From Haliclona indistincta (Eukaryota; Porifera; Demospongiae; Haplosclerida; Chalinidae), in contig OZ024792.1 of the NCBI GenBank assembly GCA_964017065.1, positions 1,641,254-1,705,253 on the forward strand: a stretch of 64,000 nt of DNA, written 5' to 3'. Below, in pieces: positions 50,201 to 64,000 of this stretch; within the stretch, counting starts at the first letter, position 1, and each line of letters opens with the position of its first letter. Position numbers and translations under genes: made by a program. Below the pieces are notes generated by a model. It searched no databases. It was given only the letters and a program-made list of their open reading frames with translations, and was not told where the DNA came from.

Positions 50201-50439
50201 GCTGCCTACTGGGAACGCTGGCATCTCCTGAAGTTAAACAAAATGATCAATGCGTGTGACAGGTAGCATGGAATCTACAACGGCGATTTGATGGAGTTCT
50301 AATAGACAAGCAGCTAAAAAAATCCTCTGCAAATGTACAACATCCCAGCAACTACTCTACACAGGCACGTACAATAATTATGGAGAAATATAGGACAGAA
50401 ACAAAAGCAACAAATTATGAATTTAATAATAATGGTGTT
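47216..50439. other. Central part of the large element, no gene seen
   Basis: 3.2 kb of AT-rich sequence. The longest open frames are about 60-75 codons and lack any transposase, helicase or reverse transcriptase motif. I saw no further structure beyond the CAGCAG-rich repeat. Confidence 0.6.
48655..48765. repeat. CAGCAG-rich tandem repeat
   Basis: About four imperfect units of CAGCAGTGCAGCAGCTAGTA plus CAA, in the central part of the large inverted-arm element. Confidence 0.9.
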
Positions 50440-51680
50440 CAATTGGCTTCTTGATATGCTTACCTTACCATAGACTGATTCTCAATCCTTATTGCCTAGA
50501 GACAAGAATATTCGTTGCACTATGCACTAACTTAAAGCTCACCAGCTACACAGTACGAAACTCATTAAACTGCATCACAGAGTTCACATACAAGTCGTTT
50601 GATTCATGTTTGTCAAACTCAAAGCAATGTCTCACATGCTATAATAATGTGATACCTCTGTACTACATTTATATCATGTATAGTACTAGCCTCGCCTCCA
50701 GCCCACTCCCACTGCTGAGGAGATGAACGAGGAAGGAGGGTGTGGCCTGGGGACGAGGCTAGTATACATGTGAAATACATTATTAATAAAACACAGCTGA
50801 AACAATGGTATGATCAGATATACATTTGAACACATTAATTTTTGCTGAACAAAATAAAAATTGACAAGAGAGAACAGAAACATAGAATCTGAAACTGCAG
50901 ACAGTCGACAATTAACAAGAGTTATCAGACTGTTTCGATCTATCGGATCTCATCAGTGCAGTCAATCAGACATAGTTTGAGAGATGAAGTGTGTGAGAGA
51001 GAGTATGAGCACATATTATGTAAGTGAATCAGCTATTGGTACGTGAAGCCACCCTGCAACACACAATATGCTATAGCAACTGGTTATTGAGGAGACAGAG
51101 AGCGAGAGAGAGACAGACAGACAGACAGACAGAGAGAGAGAGAAGAGGAAGAGACTGGGATAAGACAGTCATGCTATTGACGACACACACACATATTGAC
51201 CTACACAACAAAATGCTCAACCCTCTAATGCCTACACATCGACAAGGCATCTATTCACATTGTACCAACCTTGCTCTATATAGTATCATGATGTACATAG
51301 TACATGCACACATTGCATTTTGACATTAGGGAGGTCTGAATTACTTTACTATCTATGTAGGCACGTACACACACAACAAACACTACACATTATAGTATGG
51401 AGACTAGGTATACGTACAGTAATAACTTACACGTGAAGACGGCTAAGGGCAGCGCCAGCATCAGGAGCAAGGACTGCCAAGGAGCATCAGTATCTTCCAA
51501 GCAATCTCCAGATAGTGCTACCTTTGGTGGAGCTTTATGGAAGCTTCCGGCCTGTGATTGAGATTTCCGGCCTGTGCGTGGAGTAGGCGGATGACAAGGT
51601 CTGACTATTTCCGGCCTGTGAGTGGAGGTATTTCCGGCCTGTGCGTGGAGCCGGATGACAAGTCCATATGCACGACTCGA

Positions 51681-51918
51681 GCGCATACGAATTGTAACGT
51701 GAATCGTGATCGCGTGAACGGTTACTGTTGACGTGACGATGCCGTTTCCGTAAATCGCAGTATCCTTTTGAAGTGTGAGATAATTGACCACAGGTTGTCT
51801 TATCAACGCAACACCCATTCCGACGATGTAAAGCGGTGCTTTGATGTGCAGTTGTGTTTGTGTAAACGGATCTCATTCGCCAACATCTTGTGAGTAACCA
51901 CGAAATAATTCATACTCA

Positions 51919-51949
<31 letters not shown>

Positions 51950-52162
51950 CAATTTAGCAAGTTGCATGGACACTCATACATACTTTGAATACAGGTATAA
52001 ACTAAAACTGAACAGAAACATTAGTTAAGTGTCAAAAGAGTCGAGTACGTGATTTGTATATTCATTGGTACATGATGTGAACAGACTTTGAGGAACATGA
52101 CAGACAAAAGAAAAGTTGTGTGAACATAGATGAAAAAGGAGGTATAAGACAGGCGGTATTGT
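51681..52162. other. Frizzled 3' flank with poly-A tract
   Basis: 480 bp. On the minus strand, 27 A residues in a row (T on plus at 51919-51945) lie about 217 bp downstream of the Frizzled stop codon. No canonical AATAAA sits directly before it; TATAAA overlaps the start of the run. The remaining sequence (51681-51900) may be the original upstream region of receptor copy D, displaced by the large element. Confidence 0.6.
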
Positions 52163-53980
52163 CTACACTTTTGTAGCTCTCTTGTTTGGTTCAACGTAAA
52201 GAGTGTCCCGGTGACAGCAAAACACGCTAGAGAAGAACTTCTTCCAGGCGAGGAAAGTCTTCCAAGAGATGACCCAGAATGTGCTAAAGATACCGATGAT
52301 GAAAAGCATTAGATAGCGAAGAAGAAAGGCTATGAATGTGGGTTGATTTGAGCAGGTTCCTACTTCTCCTCTGCAGCCAGGCTCCATATTGTACGCTAGC
52401 TCCCAGGAACTGCGGTTGACAATCTCATACAGGACAAGACAGAGGAAAATGAAGCTTGGTACAACATAGAGAAGAGAGTAGACAAAGATCCTGATGATGA
52501 GGCGCTGGAGTCGATTAGACTTGACACTGTCTCGCCTGATCTGTATGCGGATGTGGATGAGAGAGATGAAACCAATGGACAGGAACACTACTCCGAGCAG
52601 CAGGTAGAGTGCGAGAGGGAAGAACACAAACACACCAAGACTGGTGGTGTTATAGTTGCCAGGATAGCAAATACCAGAGAGCTGGTCACCATCAACAAAA
52701 TTAACAATAAGGATAATGATGCTCTTTATGGCAGGCACACTCCACGCCACACTGTGGTAGAGAATCCATGGACGCTCGATTGCCTCTTCTCCCCATTTTA
52801 GTGATGAAGCTAAGCACCAAGTAAGAGCCAATATGACCCACCATATAGCTCCAGCCATCTGGAAATAGTAGACAAAAATAAACAAAATGACGCAGCTGGC
52901 GCTGTGGTAGGTCGGAGTGGAGCCGGGCAAATTCTGGAAGACATACGGAACACTGTCAGGGAGGTCTGAACAAGCAAATGATACTTGTTGTGGGTTAGCG
53001 AGTTTTACTATGGCACCCACTATAAAAGCCACGGAAAGAGTTAGGTAGCACAGAGCCAAGAATATGACCGGCCGCTCAGGATAATGGAACCTCTTTCGAT
53101 CAATAAGAAAAGTGCCGACCGTAAACAAGGTAAACCCAATACATACCACAGCGCACAGTAGGATAAAGATAGGAGCCACTGTGTTACGCTCTGTCTCACT
53201 GAAGTAGATTCCTTGGCATGGGATGCCGCAATTATCAATACCACCAAACGAGTAGCTACGATTAGAAAGAGGATGAGTTCTACCAAGAGGAAAGTGACAT
53301 GTATTAGGTAAAGGTGTGTTAGTGGGACGCATGATGCCGTCAAGGGAGCCATCAACACGACTCGTGCCAACTGGACCAGTTGGAGCTGTCGCAGAGGGTG
53401 CGATATTCACTGTGGTAGCTGGAGAGACAGAAGCCGATACAGAGTCACTGGAAGTACAGGTGATCTGTGGAATGATACTGTACACTTCAGCTGGGATTAC
53501 AAGCTGATGTTGGGGGGGCGTAAGGCATATGCCTTCAGACTGGAGGGGGAATCTTTCACAGTCAAGGTGACCCGGCCATTGAAGAGAACTAGACTGATAG
53601 ATGTGTTCACAACCATCACGAACCATTTGGCAAAGCTCCCTGCAAGGGGGAACAGTAACCAATTCTCCTCCCGGCTGTTTAAGGCATGCCGGTGTGTAGT
53701 ACGAACAGAGAAAGTGAACGATGGCGGGAGAGCAACAGGTTCTAATGACTTGATAAAAATCGATCACTTCAGCGTTAGCATCAATTTGAGTCGGATGCTG
53801 TCTGTAGTTGGGGAAAGTGGCATTCTGCCAGTCCATCGACTGACAGATGAGGACTCCGTCGATCGGTTCACAGCGTGAGTTCGAATCTGGCGGTAGAGTA
53901 CTTACTGGTCGGATCTCCGTGCTCCGACAACAACTGATGAAACCAGCGATCAAGAGAGTTACTAACAGACAAGGCGACAT
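52163..53980 (-). CDS. Frizzled-family Wnt receptor, intronless, 605 aa
   Basis: A seven-pass receptor that binds Wnt through a Cys-rich domain and signals through Dishevelled. A single uninterrupted frame begins at the ATG at 53980 with a signal peptide (MSPCLLVTLLIAGF). The Frizzled CRD spans about residues 44-160, starting CEPIDGVLICQSMDW with FLCSYYTPAC and VPPCRELCQMVRDGCE. A Ser/Thr/Pro-rich linker of about 50 residues follows. Seven membrane segments cover about residues 240-570, with the family's DTDKxx-like region replaced by FLIDRKRFHYPERP. The Dishevelled-binding KTxxxW motif is present (KTFLAW, about 574-579). The protein ends RATKV, a plausible class I PDZ ligand. An upstream TTG-initiated frame extension is not needed. 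No introns are seen, unlike its neighbours. Confidence 0.95.
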   Translation of the reverse strand: MSPCLLVTLLIAGFISCCRSTEIRPVSTLPPDSNSRCEPIDGVLICQSMDWQNATFPNYRQHPTQIDANAEVIDFYQVIRTCCSPAIVHFLCSYYTPACLKQPGGELVTVPPCRELCQMVRDGCEHIYQSSSLQWPGHLDCERFPLQSEGICLTPPQHQLVIPAEVYSIIPQITCTSSDSVSASVSPATTVNIAPSATAPTGPVGTSRVDGSLDGIMRPTNTPLPNTCHFPLGRTHPLSNRSYSFGGIDNCGIPCQGIYFSETERNTVAPIFILLCAVVCIGFTLFTVGTFLIDRKRFHYPERPVIFLALCYLTLSVAFIVGAIVKLANPQQVSFACSDLPDSVPYVFQNLPGSTPTYHSASCVILFIFVYYFQMAGAIWWVILALTWCLASSLKWGEEAIERPWILYHSVAWSVPAIKSIIILIVNFVDGDQLSGICYPGNYNTTSLGVFVFFPLALYLLLGVVFLSIGFISLIHIRIQIRRDSVKSNRLQRLIIRIFVYSLLYVVPSFIFLCLVLYEIVNRSSWELAYNMEPGCRGEVGTCSNQPTFIAFLLRYLMLFIIGIFSTFWVISWKTFLAWKKFFSSVFCCHRDTLYVEPNKRATKV

Positions 53981-54144
53981 GATGGACACTGTCGGCGGCA
54001 CTAGCAGAGAGAGCGCAAACCCACAACAATTTTTCACACTTGGCAACGTAATGCACGATACGTGCGACGTTTCCGCTGCTGCCGATTGCAGGGTTCACCT
54101 CGTCTCAAAGAATACAGTATTACATCAGACTACATAACATCAGT

Positions 54145-60746
<6,602 letters not shown>

Positions 60747-60881
60747 TTCAACTACAGCACCAGAAGAGGTCACGGCGGAATAACTCTCCCTCAGTTGTTA
60801 TCATGTGGTCCGCATGTTGCTGAGTGTATGTGATTAGCTCCTTGATCTCGTTCGCGATTGCTGGAAAACCACGCCTAGGCT
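60747..60881. promoter_or_regulatory. Short bidirectional region between two ABCC genes
   Basis: Only 135 bp separates the start codons of the divergent ABCC paralogues, so both promoters and 5' UTRs must overlap here. No obvious TATA box. Shared regulation is inferred from position only. Confidence 0.65.

Positions 60882-64000
<3,119 letters not shown>

Larger units (their letters stand above)
45309..51670. mobile_element. 6.4-kb element with long inverted arms, non-autonomous
   Basis: The left arm (about 45316 to 47215) and right arm (51661 back to 50440) are reverse complements apart from a gap of about 700 bp in the right arm. The outermost sequence is TTGTCATCCGGCTCCACGCA, followed by three ACAGGCCGGAAAT subterminal repeats at each end. 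The 10-bp sequence CACGACTCGA occurs just outside both ends (45299-45308 and 51671-51680) and may be the target duplication. Both arms carry the same CT/GA microsatellite and a small hairpin beginning TAGCCTCG. The 3.2-kb centre has no recognisable transposase or other long coding frame, so I call it non-autonomous. Its superfamily is undetermined. Confidence 0.85.

Noticed and set aside
45775..51323. Short frames in the arms of the large element as a possible transposase
   Set aside because: None exceeds about 100 codons and none shows catalytic DDE or other transposase motifs.

Overview
The window is intron-rich, compact nuclear DNA from an animal. Genes carry many introns of about 45-60 bp, exons join in consistent phase, and neighbouring genes lie 80-600 bp apart. 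An EGFR-architecture receptor tyrosine kinase, a Frizzled receptor, XPC, ribosomal protein S26e and ABCC transporters are all present. Metazoan signalling receptors combined with tiny introns and tight spacing fit a non-bilaterian animal, most likely a demosponge; that assignment is inference. Exon models below were built by hand from splice signals, phase continuity and paralogue comparison.

Layout. 1-2.6 kb: no confident gene. 2.6-11.1 kb: a coiled-coil protein of unknown function (+), RPS26 (+), a GLUT/SLC2 sugar transporter (+), and convergent with it a DUF268-type methyltransferase-like gene (-) whose last intron is filled by a 32-bp minisatellite. 11.4-45.3 kb: a cluster of four related EGFR-like receptor genes, all on the minus strand. 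Copy A is a complete 1461-aa kinase with a tail full of YExP motifs. Copy B is a pseudogene. Copies C and D have the same ectodomain and membrane segment but no kinase; they end in different short tail exons, including an 18-aa tyrosine-bearing repeat (five copies in C, one in D). XPC (+) sits between B and C, and remnants of a second XPC promoter lie between C and D, so the duplicated unit included XPC sequence.

30.5-40 kb is a transposon-rich block: several foldback (long inverted repeat) elements, a RecQ helicase fragment, and a 5'-truncated non-LTR retrotransposon inserted in one arm of a foldback element. It appears to lie inside, and just beyond, the first intron of copy C. 45.3-51.7 kb is a single element of about 6.4 kb with 1.2-1.9 kb inverted arms, inserted directly upstream of copy D. 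52.2-54.0 kb is an intronless Frizzled (-) with a poly-A tract downstream of its 3' end.

54.1-64 kb holds two head-to-head ABCC (MRP4-like) genes sharing a 135-bp intergenic region. The minus-strand gene is complete (31 exons, 1394 aa); the plus-strand one runs off the window and has a frameshift. Their 5' halves are diverged, but their NBD1 halves are almost identical including introns, which suggests gene conversion. A piggyBac-type MITE in the minus copy has an exact empty TTAA site in the plus copy.
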